From Melastoma dodecandrum (Eukaryota > Streptophyta > Magnoliopsida > Myrtales > Melastomataceae), in NCBI GenBank assembly GCA_029817715.1, contig JARUPY010000554.1:62001-126000 (forward strand): 64,000 nucleotides of DNA, read 5' to 3'. Both the position numbers and the translations under genes were made by a program. The notes beneath the pieces were generated by a model. That model did no database searches, was not told the origin of the DNA, and saw nothing but the letters and a program-made list of their open reading frames with translations. Shown in pieces: positions 1-12,221 of this stretch (within the stretch, counting starts at the first letter, position 1; the number at the start of each line of letters is the position of its first letter).

Positions 1-1129
1 TTTTGGTTTTTCTGGCTGGAACTCGATTCTACAGGTTTCACAAGCCGCTGGGTAGCCCATTCACAAGGTTCTTTCAGGTGATGTTTGCTTCGGTGAGGAA
101 CCACTTGCAGGGCGTAAAGGTCGTTAGTGTTAATCAACTTTTCGAAGTTCAAACTCAGGAGTCAGACATTCATGGAGTAAAGAAGCTCGCCCATTCCTCA
201 CAATACCGGTAAGCTGCTACGGGCACCATTCTGAGAAACACTCTCGAGAGCAAGCTTGATCGGTTAGTATAATGTTGAGCAGATTCTGGGACAAAGCAGC
301 CGTGATCACTGACCCTGAATCGACTGCCACCAGCCGATGGGAGCTCTGCACCGTAACCCAAGTCGAAGAGTTCAAATCCTTCATCCGAGTCCTCCCAGTC
401 TGGGCATCGACAATCGCCCTCGCCATCTCCTACTCCCAGCTATCAACCTTCTTCATAAGCCAATCCCGCCTGATGGACCGAAGACTTGGACCCAGCTTCG
501 TAATCCCTGCGCCGTCCGTTAACGTCCTGAGCGCAATGAACGGCCTCATCTTCGTACCCATCTACGAGAAAATCATAATCCCCTTTCTCCGTAGCTACAC
601 GGGGCACCAGCGGGGCATGACCTCCCTGCAGCGGATGGGTGTGGGGCTCTTCATCTCGATATTTGCGATGCTCTCGGCAGCTCTTATCGAGAAGAAGAGG
701 AGGGAAGAGTATCCCGTGGCCTCCACAATGAGTTTCTTCTGGATGCTACCTCAGATGTTTCTGATTGGGAACGCGGAGGTGTTCACCTACGTAGGGCAGC
801 TGGAGTTCTTCTACGACGAGGCCACAGACGGGACAAGGAGCATAAGCAGCGCCATATTTCTTTGTGAGTTTGGGGTCGGGAGCTGGCTGAGTACCATGCT
901 TGTCAAGATGGTGGTGAACACAACAGGGGGAGAGGACAAGGGCTGGCTTAGGAATGACCTGAACCAGAGCAAGCTCGACTATTTCTACTGGGTCCTGACA
1001 GCGATTAACGCTGTCAACTTCATCGTGTACTTGATAGTAGCCAAGTCTTACAAGAGCAAGAAGGTGGTCGATGCCGGTTATCTGGAAGAAACACCAAAAG
1101 GGCTTGATCATCATCAGAGCAAGAATTGA
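1..1129 (+). CDS. NPF (NRT1/PTR family) proton-coupled transporter, C-terminal part
   Basis: This is the 3' part of a gene that begins outside the window. Exons are <1-208 and 283-1129; the intron (209-282, GT-AG, 74 bp) restores the continuous reading SSQYR/FWDKAAV. The visible protein has about 350 residues, against roughly 570-600 for the family, so the first transmembrane helices are missing. Seen: LAGTRFYRF, then the cytosolic loop ending in FWDKAAVI, then hydrophobic segments with LPVWASTIA, MFLIGNAEVF and a basic C-terminal tail. These are characteristic of plant NPF carriers in the major facilitator superfamily, which move nitrate, peptides, hormones or glucosinolates with protons across the plasma membrane or tonoplast. 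The ExxER proton-coupling motif of helix 1 lies outside the window. I cannot assign the subfamily or substrate. It runs tail-to-tail with WAT1. Confidence 0.9.
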
Positions 1130-1611
1130 GGGAAAGTGATTGGGATTCCCTTTGGACATTAAACATCTGGTCAAAATCTGGTAAAATGTTATGACAGACA
1201 GTTCATGTTGTCTGATTGCTGTCCGAATGATTATGGGTGAAAAGTAAAATCAACAACATCATGAGATTTCATGTTCGATGGCGTGCTGAATTCACTTAAA
1301 TCATCAGCCGACAACAACTCGAGCAAAAGGTGATGGGGAGATGGTGGTGGTGGCATTGATCATCATCATCACTCATTTTCATATTCATACACGTTTCCTA
1401 GAAGATCTCTAACAACCCAGATTTCAAAACAGGGGATGATGGATTGTATCCCTCCATCTCAAAACCCCAGAGCAAGAACAAAGAAAGAAATAGAAGCCAG
1501 TACACACACAAAAACATCGTTATGATTTCTGTTTTGTCTTGGCTAAACATGACATTGAGCAAGGAAAACAGGTGAAAGGAAAGGTTGGTTGTGTTCTTGG
1601 TTGGCGGGCAG
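1130..1611. other. Convergent intergenic spacer between NPF and WAT1
   Basis: This stretch lies between two stop codons that face each other and should contain both 3' UTRs. It is AT-rich with short GGTGGT and ATC repeats near 1340-1370. I see no further gene in it. Confidence 0.6.
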
Positions 1612-3242
1612 TCAGACGTCGTCTGTAGAAAGCAACGGCTGAGTGATGGAAGTTGTCTTGATCGCACCTATTGCTGTTATCCTGTTCCCTTCATCTTGGG
1701 CAGATTCGATTGCTGCCGCCTTTTGACGTGCGAACTTGGCTTCTTCGTTCTTTCCCCACAGGACGAGGTACAGTCCGGCTATTATCAGCACCGCTCCAAT
1801 GATCCTGGAAGAAGCAACTTGGTCGTCTTCAATTGTGGTAAGAAAAGGAAGTGCAGAAATGGGAGAAAGGGAAGAGTGTGTGTGGGGGGGGGGGGGGGAA
1901 TGGCTTTTCTTTACCCTCCCAGATAGAATTCCTCGCCGAGTAGGAGGGTCGCCATGATGGCAACTAGGAACGTCTGGACGGGCTGGTACACGGCGACGAA
2001 GACAGGGCCACCCCTGTCGATGCACCATATCTGGACCGCGAATGCTATTCCCGATGCCACCACTCCCTGCAGATTGTGTCAACACGATGGGATTGATCAG
2101 AGTAATATTTCGGGTTCTTCGGTTTTTTAACCCTTTTTTCTCATGGGGTATGGTGAGGGAGACTTACCGCGTAAAAGATGGTGAAGATCTCACCCCCCGT
2201 TTGAACGTGCCATGCAGCGGTGTGCCTTTCAGTGAAGGCTGCGATGACCAGGAACTGCAGGAGACCGAAGAAACAGGTGTAGGAGGTGACAGAGAGCCTG
2301 GCGGGGTACTTCTTCAGGACTGGTGCTTGCAGGACGAGCCAGCCGGACCACGAGAGGCAGTGTCCGATTAGGAAGAGGCACCCCAGGGTCCAGCTCTTCC
2401 CTTTTGCGTCTCCCAGGAATGACAATGAAGTCGATGTCAGGTCCAGGTAGTGGTTGTAGTTGCTCGGATGGTGCAGGGTCGAGCCAGGAGAGTATATAGT
2501 AGGCCCTTTGTAGAGGGTAATGATGGACGCCCCGGCCACACAACAGGCCGTTCCCATCACCTTCGCGATCCCATCCTTCCGGTTTAGCCGGACCTGCTCG
2601 ATTCTGAAAATCGAATCCATAAATTAACGACGTGTGGGCTTTCACAGTCGCGAGTCCTAGGACATGTCATGTACTCAGAGGCTACCTAAGTATGGCGGCC
2701 ATGAGGAAAGTTATTGCTGGAACCGAGTTCTGGATGGCGGAAGCAAAGGTAGGAGACGTGTTCTCCAACCCCAGCAAGTAGAACCCTTGGTTTGCCGTGA
2801 TCCTGCAATTCCAATCAATACATTACAGCCGTGCCATCAAGAGTGCGGAATCCCATATTTGTAGAGGAAAAGTAGTCAATACCCGACGAGAGCAAGTAGG
2901 AAGAACTGCACCAGGAAGTTGAGGGTGATGGGAGGCCTCTCTTTCCTGGGACCAAGATCGCATAAACATGTCTCCGTTGTACATTCTTGTCCGAAACAGC
3001 GATCAGGTTAAAGATACTTACTTTTCGAGGAAGTAAGCAAAAGGGAGGAGGAGCAGGAGGGCGATGATGTTGCGGTAGACAATGAAGACAATCTTGCTGA
3101 TGCCCATATTGAGGGCAGCCCTGGAGACGACATGGAATCCGGCATAACCGAACTGCAAGGCCAGCATGGCCAGGTGAAGCTGGAGCCTCTCCGGGACAGA
3201 ACACCACATCCTCCTGGTGACTGATGACCCTGAATCTGCCAT
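1612..3242 (-). CDS. WAT1: WAT1 (WALLS ARE THIN1) EamA-family vacuolar auxin exporter
   Basis: Six exons on the minus strand: 3242-3022, 2945-2883, 2802-2686, 2603-2168, 2066-1915 and 1804-1612. All introns are GT-AG and the phases join to a 393-residue protein; Arabidopsis WAT1 has about 389. Very close matches to that family include LQFGYAGFHVVSRAAL, ITANQGFYLLGLENTSP, GHCLSWSGWLV and AVQIWCIDRGGPVF, plus a final PLLSTDDV. The protein has ten predicted membrane helices in two EamA repeats. Known role of the Arabidopsis protein: tonoplast auxin export that supports secondary wall formation in fibres. The start is the first Met before the cytosolic N-terminus and helix 1; an upstream in-frame ORF extension is not conserved. 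Intron 5 carries a run of 15 G (1884-1898 on the plus strand). Confidence 0.95.
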
Positions 3243-6200
3243 TTTTTGTTCCTTCTTCCCTTGCCTCTTCTTACCAAAGTAGGGAAGCAAGTGCTTTTGA
3301 ATGTTAGAACTCGGGTTAGGACATGGACTACTAAAAAAAGCAAATAACCGGGAAGTAGGGATTAGGATGGCATCTGCGCGGGGGTGATATATATATATGG
3401 GAATCCTTTCTAGGCACAATGATAACATGATCGTTGATATGAAGATGGACGTGGGAGAAATGTTTGGTGGTAGGCCCTCACATGGGTCCAACTCGTCACA
3501 TTATTCATTTCTCGTCCGTTTCGACTCCGCACCGCGCTCTCGTCTCGTGTACATACCTCGGGTGGTAATTGAATCGTGTGAATCACGGGATAAAGCTTTT
3601 CGTCTGGTGATTCTAGGGAGATAGCTATGGTTATATCTGGACTAGACATGAACAAACGGAGATAAACCCAAGTCGTGGTAATGTGGCCATTCGGGACACA
3701 CAGTTGTCGTGACAAGAGAAGTCCCAAGACCACCCCACATTTGAGTAGCAAAGTTGGATAGAGGAGGACAACAAAACGAGCAATATAATTGAGGAATTTC
3801 CCACTGACGCAACATGAGTAGTTGTCTTTGTCCCTCTCCCTCTCTTGGTATTGGAAGCACGCCCATTAATATGGAAAACGAATAATGATGAGGATGACGA
3901 TGACGGATGATGGCTCTTGGAGGAGGTTTGAAGTCTGAAAGACGACTACGAAGTCGATCGACGCCGAAGTATCGAAGATCACATCATTTCAATGGTTCTG
4001 TTGAAACGCACGATTTGGGGTTTTTTTTTTTTTTTGGGGGGGGGGGGAGGGGGGGCACGATTAAACTAATCAATTTAAAGTTAAGAATCATTCGACCAAA
4101 GAAGATGAAGACATGAAATGGAACCCCACAATCCCACCCACCGCCTTTATTCGGACATATTTAACTAATATAATCTTTGTTGTCCTAACTATTTTGGCCC
4201 ATGTAGTCTTATTACAGTTGGGCTACTAGGTTATTCTATGTAATAGTACAAGGACCCGTCTCTGTTTCTTCTTATTTTTAAACATTGTAGTATGAATTAA
4301 CATAAACCTTTTGAGCTCAGTGAGTGAGCATCACCATGCACTATTAGTCCCTATCTTCAATCCCTTTTAAGTACATTTGACATACCCAATATCCCTGGCT
4401 TTAGGAGACATCCTGTTCCCCGCCTTCATCCGCCCCCCCCCCCAACAAACACACACCACTCCCCCTCGATATCTCAATTGGTTTTCTCTTTGGTGCCGGG
4501 GGGGAGGGGGGGAGGTGGGTTTTGATTAGGCATGCAGAAGGTGGTCGGAAATCCCCCTGACCCGATTCTACTTTGGCTGCTTTATCGATTACACCCCCAC
4601 CATATCATATCCCAACTTTTATCATCACCCATGTCTTTCTTTTCTTCCTACACCTTGAAGAGAAGAATTATTCTATTTGGCTCTAATGGAAGAAGGAGAA
4701 GAAGAAATTACCTTTTTGAAAAGGAGAAATGCACAAGTGGGGCTGGTATTATTCTCCTCCTCTTTCTTTTTCTTTTGCATACCATACATGCTCCATATAT
4801 TAAAAAATATATTGTGTTGCCATATGGTCGTGTGAATGACACCAACATTACATGTGCCCTAACCGACACCTGCCGTAATTATGAACCAACTGTGTTGTGT
4901 TCTGTGGCTGGCCGAAGGATGTCATGAAATTATGGAGATTATGATGTTCTTCTTTTCCTTGTGTGCGTGGTTACGACAGCAGCACGCGACATCGCGCCTT
5001 GCATGCTTAGGTTTTTGAGGTTTGGCGTTGAAGGAAGAGGTGATTATGATGCATGATGTAATAATATGTTCTTCTTGGCATTTACCCTCGTGGCGTTGTG
5101 CGAATGGAGGTTAGGATTTTGGCATGGTACAATGAAATGAAACTTCACTGACTAGAGGAGGAGATGGAAATGCGAAATCATTGATTGATGGATGGATAGG
5201 TTGATTTGAACCCCTCTTTCATTCACCTATCTCCCTCGTCTTCTTCCTCTTTAATTTGGCCTTCTAAAAAGTGATTCCCAGGGCCACGCCTCGCGACAAA
5301 ACAAGCGAATCAAGATGAACTCGGCAAAAGCATCTCCCACATGCGCCTCCCACTGTTTGTCGCATGAATTTCGTGGCGATGTAATGTAATGACTGTATTA
5401 TGATTATAAAATGCGATCATGGATTGTGGAAGAGAATTTTGTTTTGCGTATTGGGTCGAGTCATTATTCAACTCCATCGTCTATTGCGGATCCATTTTAT
5501 GATGTTGATCTCTCCATCTTCACCCTCTCCTTTTTTACCCGAAATCTTTCACCACGGCACGAGAGTAAGATAAAGAGGGAAAGCGACTAAAGCAGCCGCT
5601 GCCTTTGCCGCCTTTGGTTCGGTTAAGATAGACATCGCTCATCTTTTTTACGCGATAAAAAGCACCTGGTTAGTTTACGTTGTCTCGGAAATGCGGGACA
5701 ACAAGGGCATCTTCCACCACCAAGCCCCCATCGTCCTTGTCCTTGGGAATGTGTCTCCTCTCCTAAGGGATTGATCACACTGAGGTCGGCCACTAAAGAT
5801 CGGCAATCTTCTTCCGAATCACATCGTTTTTGGTTAGTTAGTTATATCCTTGATTTGAAGGATTAGTAATATGATTAGAACGGAATCTTCACAGACTTTG
5901 TGGGAATCTCGTTACTTGTCTTAAAAAATGCTGGGATTGGCGTGCTTTGTCACTATGATGGCTTCCAAAGACTATCTGCACTTGAACACCTGGGAGAGCA
6001 AAGCAAAGCTGTCCAAGCTTCATCCTTGGACTATGATCGAATCAAATCATGCATTCCGAGGAGGAACTTGGCGGACTAGAAGGAAGCTTAAGCATCATAT
6101 CATTTCCCCGATTGCTCGGTGCCGTCAGCTCATGATTCATGACAAAAGATCATAAAATATTCTTTGGCAATCCCAACTCAGTTTCCCATGATCCCATCAG

Positions 6201-6569
6201 TATATATAAGTATAGCTGAGTACAACAATACAGAGTCCAATTCTTAACTTGTTCACATGTTATGAAGTAACATATGTCTATGCTTCGATCATTGAACTAT
6301 AACAAGGAGGAAGAAACAAGTTGGAGTTCTCCCGGCTATGGGAACTGAAGATACCACGGCAATTGCAAAAATGAGCCCATGATCATCACATCTGGAGAAA
6401 ATGACCAGAAGTCAGGGAGATTTCAATCTGAGTAATGATAGTTCTTCAGGAAATTCAGTCAACTCGGACAGATTTCATCCCCCATATAAGTCAGAAGGCT
6501 GTGGTATATTCTTCATTGGGAGGCAGATGTTTGCCCAAAAGTTAATCATCCAGATGTGTCCTCAACGTA
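3243..6569. other. AT-rich intergenic region upstream of WAT1
   Basis: About 3.3 kb with no coding region I can support. It holds a T15-G12-A-G7 tract at 4021-4055, a C-run near 4433-4443, a G-rich patch at 4497-4515 and many short TTCTTC/CTCC stretches. The open frames here (for example 4532-4927) have simple-sequence composition and no recognisable domain. Confidence 0.6.
3387..3398 (-). promoter_or_regulatory. TATA-like element upstream of WAT1
   Basis: An alternating AT tract of 12 bases lies about 145 bp upstream of the WAT1 start codon on the minus strand. Distance and composition suit a TATA box with a roughly 110-base leader. It could also be a simple dinucleotide repeat. Confidence 0.4.
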
Positions 6570-7828
6570 TTACTTGTACTCGGGTTTAAGCTCCTAAGTT
6601 CCTTGATGAGCTCCTCTTATGTTGTATACACGGAGCTCGTTCAAAATCTCTTTTAGGAATTGCTGCCAAAAATGATCCATGGCAGATTTATATTAATTGA
6701 TCAGCAAAGGAAAGAAAGCTAATAGGCAACGTGAGGAATAGTAATCGTCAATTACTTAATATGAATTGAGCAAGCAAAAGAAAATTAGCAAGAACAGTGA
6801 TACCACAGGCTGACTGGTTTCTTGCACAAGTTGCTTCAAGTCCCAATTTGGCTGTCTCACAAAGAGCTTGAACATGACGTCCTCCAGTTCTCCTCTATCT
6901 CTCCGGGTTCTTTTCACATAGGATTGTTTCACCAGCGGTATTTTCTTCTTATCCTGACAAGAAAGTCACCGGCTAAGTGTTATTAACACAACACGACCAA
7001 CAAAAGGCCCGAAAACAGCCATATTATCCGAAAAACCTACCTTGGAAGCGGATGAGATCATGCCAATCATGCTGGGCATGGGTCTCATGTGCACCCCGGT
7101 CATTGTCGATAACCTTTGACACAACCAGATGACACGTAAGCAATCTGCCGAGATGGCCAAACCCAAATAAACACATAACAAACATAAGGCAGCACAACAA
7201 ACTTCACGCCACCTGTACTTGTCGATTCTTAATCAAAGACTTATTCGTCCTCTCGTGACACAACCTCCCGTATTCCTCAATGCTGTAGCTGTTGGGCTTC
7301 ATATAAAACTTATGCACCACCTTCCCTTCAACCGCATCCCTGCCTACGAGTGTACACGGAATGAACAAGCAGATCGCTGAGGCGAAGACCCAAGGTCCCC
7401 AGACGTGCCAATAAAGACAATGATCAGACATTGAAGAGTTTCGGAGAACACGTGCACATCGGAACAATGTCCTTGGACATATTTAGGGAATAACTCTTGG
7501 GCACATTTCCCGGGTCCGATCCCATCATCTCCATCGTGAACTAACAGCCACCCGAAACAGAGATCAAAACCCCCTAACTTCAATCGAGAACAAGAGCAAC
7601 TGCCTAACTAAGCTGCGGGGTTATACCTGGAGAGAGCTAGGGTTGTCGGGGGGGGGGGGGGGGGGGGGGGGGGGTCAATAGGAAGTCGAGGTAGAGGACG
7701 ACCTTGGCGACCGTCTTCGGGTTGTGCGGCTCGGCGGCGGAGCGCGACTGCCACGACCTCGCAACCACCACCGGACACTTCGTCAGCCACACCGATCGGT
7801 CCGCCTTCGCCGCCTCCACCATCTTCAT
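6570..7828 (-). pseudogene. RAP30: Decayed TFIIF beta subunit (RAP30) gene
   Basis: Six exon-like blocks on the minus strand match plant general transcription factor IIF subunit 2: about 7828-7627, 7540-7430, 7343-7213, 7113-7041, 6953-6804 and 6662-6570. Conserved pieces: ADRSVWLTKCPVVVA, DNPSSLQ/FTMEM, KFYMKPNSYSIEEYGRLC, HMRPMPSMIGMI, RRDRGELEDVMFKLF and the final ELKPEYK. Splice sites are intact. The frame is broken four times: a C27 tract in exon 1 puts DNPSSLQ out of frame; about 2 extra bases sit in exon 2 (PMC-FSETLQ); 2 bases are missing in exon 4 (NDRG-VHMRP); and a TAG at 6594-6596 replaces the Tyr codon expected in GTYELKPEYK. The third exon's acceptor is ambiguous by a few bases. 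Normal TFIIF beta helps RNA polymerase II initiation. Retained introns point to a duplicated, not retrocopied, gene. Assembly errors at repeats could explain some of the breaks, but not the stop. Confidence 0.75.
7648..7674. repeat. G27 homopolymer (poly-C in RAP30 exon 1)
   Basis: A run of 27 G on the plus strand reads as poly-C on the coding strand and encodes a proline stretch after LDFLLT. A run of 26 or 29 would restore the frame of the exon's conserved end. Confidence 0.95.
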
Positions 7829-9868
7829 CCCCTACTCCCTTCCTCGGTCTCCCCTCCCCTTCGCTCTCTCTCGCCTTCGGATCTTCCGCCTTCCCGCTTC
7901 TTCTCGGCCGGGGAAGGAAGTGGACTTCGCTCCGGCATGTTATGGGCCTACATGGGCTGGAACGGCAAACTTACTGGGCCAGGCCCAACTACACAAAGGC
8001 CCGCCCAAACTTTATTTTTACCACATTTTCCTTTTCGACGTGGGGTTCGGAAAACGACATCGGCCTGAATTATGACCTAACATTTTCGATTTCCTCCCCC
8101 GGGAGGGGGATGGACCAACCAATCCAATCATGGTGTAAATTTTCAACCGAGAGGGAATTCTAGACATGGTGTCGAATCAGCGGTTCACATTTTTCTTTTC
8201 CCGGTCTATTTATTGAACCTTGACTGGGGGTTGATTTTTCTACTCCTTGGTGAGAGGATTCGTCGGGTGATTGGAAATTACAAGCATTTAGGCACGTTCG
8301 TTGCGCTGGCCAAACTCCTGCCCTAAATGGTAGCCTGAGATATTAATGCTGGAATGGAAGTAGTTGTCTACATCCGGCCGAATCAAGAAAAGACCCCTTG
8401 ATTTCAAACTTTGGTTCCGTCTTCTTCCGGCCCTAGTTCTATTTACTAATAGATCACCAAACCCTTCGCCACGAGGGAGGCTTCGCGAGGGGCCACATGC
8501 GTGCGCCCTCGATAAGGCTACGCGAGAGAATGTGCGAGATCCCCCCGTCGCCCTCAATCCCATTCCGTCGCGGCTCAATTGTCCCCATCGTTTCCCAAAG
8601 TTTGAGAGGGGGTGGGCATCACGCACATGTCGTTGCTCAGCCATTTACGATGAAATGGAAACAAAATCCACGACCCTCGACGTTTCTTTCCTGAGTACCA
8701 AATCTAGCATATAATGGCATTGTACTATTCGGGAATCGCCCCCTCCACCCCTACACAGACCCCAGCGCCATTAAATATATATATATCAACAATATACTAC
8801 ATCGTACCACACCTACGCTCAAAAGTCGCATACATAGTCCCCAAATATAACCGTGTAATAAAAAGACATCTTATCACATGCATATTCCTCTTGGGACCAT
8901 TCGACATTTTCCTTTCATTTATTATTATTATTATAACAATAACAAATGGAATATAAAGACATTAGGAATTAAATTAAAACAAGTCGGGGATCCTAAACCA
9001 CGCAGGCAGCAGCAGCAGCAGTCACATCACATCCATGCATGTTTGCTTGCCTATTCCCAGTAGCCCAAAATGACAGAGTATTTTTTTCAGCAGGTTTTCT
9101 AAGCAGGGAGGGGTTTTGGTATTGAATGCCTGCTTAAAAGCCGTCTCTCATTTATTTTTGACCCCAAAGCAATAATCAAAATCAATTTTCATTTACTTTT
9201 TTCATCGTTTCTTCCTGGTATTAAAAAAACAAATATATATGCACAAATGCTTCGAGTTCATCACCAAAACACCGACACCCCCAAGGAGAAAACAATTTAA
9301 ACACCAACCCTAGGAGAGACAAAAAAAATGTTATGAAATAATATAGAGAATGCAAAAGAATACCAAACAACGATACCAAAGATCTGATAGAAGAACAATG
9401 ACAATGAGAAAGAGGAGGAAATAAATAACAAGGGAAGGACTGGCCAATCACTAAACAATGATTGATGATTGTTCGAAATTCCTTCCCCAAAGAAAGAAAC
9501 CCTTGTCCTAAAACACCATACAACATTCCTACTTGCCTTCCCCCTCCCAACTACTCGGGAAGGATTAAAATTCTCCTTCTCTTTTTTTTTTTTTCCTCCT
9601 CCTTTCTTTCTCTAAAAGACTGGTCTCCCTTTGGTTTTTGGTACATGATCTCCGATTCTTCATGCAAAAAACAAATCAACAATCAAATATCAAGAACAAA
9701 TTTCGGAAGCTAGAGCGCGGCGATAGCAACCACCTGACCGTTAGAATGGTCGAAGAAGGTAGGACGAGGCAGAGCAGATGGGGTACGTTTGTTACTCCAT
9801 CTAACCCTAGGATGACTATCGAGAGAGCAATTGGTCAAATGCAGCTAATGAATGATCCTTGTATCTTA
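7829..9868. other. Intergenic region between RAP30-like pseudogene and SRS gene
   Basis: About 2 kb. The left part (7829-8100) is GC-rich, as expected for a promoter of the minus-strand RAP30-like gene. The right part is AT-rich, with a CAG-rich patch at 9007-9020 and a poly-T tract near 9584-9595, and probably includes the SRS 3' UTR. I see no coding gene. Confidence 0.55.
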
Positions 9869-11417
9869 CTACCTCGGCGGCGGGAAGAATTGCGTACCGG
9901 CCATGAAAGCGTTGAGGGGGGCCAGGTATAGGGACGGGTCCAGCATCGCCGCAGCGGCTGCGGGGTTGCTGGCGGCGGAGGTGGCGGTGGCCGCCGAGGT
10001 CGACATGCCTCCCCCCATTGCGAGGTGCCCGAGCTGCGGGATCCCAACGGCTCCGCCTCCAGATGAGGTGGACGTCTCGGGGCCCTGATCGTAGAGGACG
10101 CCCTTGAACACGTGGCCAGCGATGTTGACGGATGTCTGGTAGGCATACTCGTCATCCCCGGCTTCGTCCATGGTGCTGACCCTGACGCAACGGAACATGG
10201 CCGGAGTGTTGACCTCGGCCGGGAAGTGCCCAACTTCTAACCCTAACCAAGAAAAAGTGGCAACCCCCAAAAAATAAAACAATACGAACTTTTTCATACA
10301 CGGAAAGACGTAAAAAATGGGGTTGGATCCAAACAGGCTTTTGTTCTTAATTATTACAGCGACATGGGGAACGGCCTCTTTCTGTTTGTCATCCTCGTCG
10401 GGGTTTACCAACGAACAGTGGCAGGGATTTTTTTGAAAAGGAAAGGGCGAGGAAAGAAAGACAAGACCGGGGGGACAACGAGATCGAAAAAGCTGGGGAT
10501 GAGAGTTGTTGTTGTTATTGTTAGGAGTGTGTGTGTGTGTGTGTGTGATTGACTCGATTCTGCGCAGGAAGTGGACTTTCTTCCAACACGCAAACGATTC
10601 AAACTTAACCAAAAGATAAACAGCGAGAAAAAAAAAATCAAACCCAGACAAAAAGAAGAGGAGGAACGAATAAAGCAGAGACAAAAGGAATGGGCACTAC
10701 TACGCATCCAAGAGAGGAGATCTTACCGGGGGGACGAGTGGTGCAAGCAAGGCTGGTGCCAGGCTGGGTGCTCTCGCGTTGCCGCTTGGGGTTCTCCAGT
10801 CGGAACTGCTGCTGTGGGTGATGATGATGCTGCTGCTGTTGCTGTTGTAGGGCGGCGAGCTGCTGCTGTCGTTCACGGCGCCTGGCTGCGGGTACCCACG
10901 TGCTCTTCACGTGGGTCGGGCACTGGAACCCCCGGCTCTTGCAACAAGTCCGGCACCTCAGGTGAGCGCAATCCTTCTTCGCCTGGTTCCCGCAGTCCTG
11001 ACAGTTCATCCCTCCTCCTGCACCTCCTCCCGGTCCTCCCAATCCAGACGATGATCTCATCATCAGCAAGTCCCCCGACCCCTGCCCGCCAGCATCACAT
11101 GATCCGCTGCCGACGACCCTCCTCTCCAAGACGTCACCCCCGTTGCTAAGGCCCAGCCAGAAGGCATGAGCCGGCCATAGGTCGAAACCCTTGTTGGGCG
11201 CAGCGGAGGGGCCGTAGATCTCGTGGGGGTCGGCTGCGGACGAGGGAGGGCCGTGCAAGAAGAGGTGATTGCCGTTGGTGCTGGTGCTTCCAGTGGGGTG
11301 ATCTCCTCCTCCTCCTCCACCTGGGTGGTGATTGTGATTGTGGTTGTGGTCGGGGTTGAGGTTGGGGCGGTGCTTGCTGTTGGTTAAGGATTCTAAGCAG
11401 AAGAAACCAGCAGCCAT
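9869..11417 (-). CDS. SRS: SHI/STY-type SRS (SHI-RELATED SEQUENCE) zinc-finger transcription factor
   Basis: Two exons, 11417-10727 and 10236-9869, joined by a GT-AG intron of 490 bp in phase 1, give 352 residues. The N-terminus is [10 protein letters not shown], similar to the MAGFF start of SHI and STY1. Low-complexity Asn/His and Gly tracts follow. The RING-like C3HC3H finger begins [17 protein letters not shown] and ends [11 protein letters not shown]; next come a Gln/His-rich linker and, in exon 2, the family's second domain with [17 protein letters not shown]. Known members bind ACTCTAC-type sites and activate YUCCA auxin-biosynthesis genes in organ primordia and gynoecium. The IGGH core of the second domain reads IAGH here. 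An upstream GTG-started frame exists, but the Met chosen fits the family start. The open frame running past 10727 is intron readthrough. Confidence 0.92.
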
Positions 11418-12190
11418 GGCTTGCTCCCACACCTAATACTAATAATAATATCTCCAACCTTAACTTTGGGGTTGGGGTTTGATTGAAAATCCATGTCACA
11501 CATACAAACACACACAGACACCTGACACACCCACATAAAAACCACACACACCCACCACCACCCCAAACCTCTCTCCCTCCCTCTAAAAACTCTGCAATTC
11601 TCTCTGTTTCTTTTCCGTCTTAATAAAAAAGAAGTCGGGAATTTTTCTTCTTCGTTTCGAAGGAAAAAGTAATTAAACCTGAGGATTGACTTGAGGGGGA
11701 GTGGGGAGTCTTTGCAAGCTGGAGTTTTCCTTTTTACTTTTTGTGTTTTTTGTGTTTGTGGGAAGGGTTGGGGGGTGTGTGTGGGTGGATGAAATTATGG
11801 CACGGAATTAGAGCTTTATTTCCTGCGACGCCGCCATGGCGAACTGAACTGCGCCCTCAGTCTCCTACAAACTCACCAGACCCCCCTCTCCCCCCTCATT
11901 TAAAAAAGACCCACTTCCCAACAAAGCAAAAGACACCGTCCTTCCTCCTCCCTCCCTCCCTCCCTTCATGCATACAAACAAAGTAATCCAAACAGCGTTC
12001 GCATTTCTTTTTAATATAAGAAAAAAAAAATTCCGGGCATTGATCTGAGCTCCTTCTTGTAAGAGGTTGTGATTTGTTTTTTTATTTATTTTCTAAGAAG
12101 AAGAAGAAGAGGTTTAAAACACACCCTTTTTTCTTTATTTTTTGTTCTACTCATCTTTTTCCTCTTTCAGACAGCACAAACCCAAAAATG

Positions 12191-12221
12191 TCTCGTCTCC
12201 TCTCTCTCTCTCTCTCTCTCC
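12191..12221. repeat. (CT)n microsatellite upstream of the SRS gene
   Basis: An almost pure CT run on the plus strand reads as (GA)n on the SRS coding strand, roughly 780-800 bp upstream of its start codon. Further CT-rich patches occur at 11563-11606. BPC/GAGA factors are known to bind such repeats, so a regulatory role is possible but not shown. Confidence 0.6.

Noticed and set aside
4532..4927. 131-codon open frame in the WAT1 upstream region
   Set aside because: Low-complexity Ser/Phe/Leu/Arg composition, no domain and no supporting splice or start context.
8281..8720. Possible organelle-derived insert
   Set aside because: GC content and phrasing looked unlike the surroundings, but I could not match any organelle gene from memory.
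10638..10726. Extension of the SRS exon-1 open frame to 10638
   Set aside because: It runs through the GTAAG donor at 10726; the family's second domain lies in the next exon, so this tail is intron readthrough.
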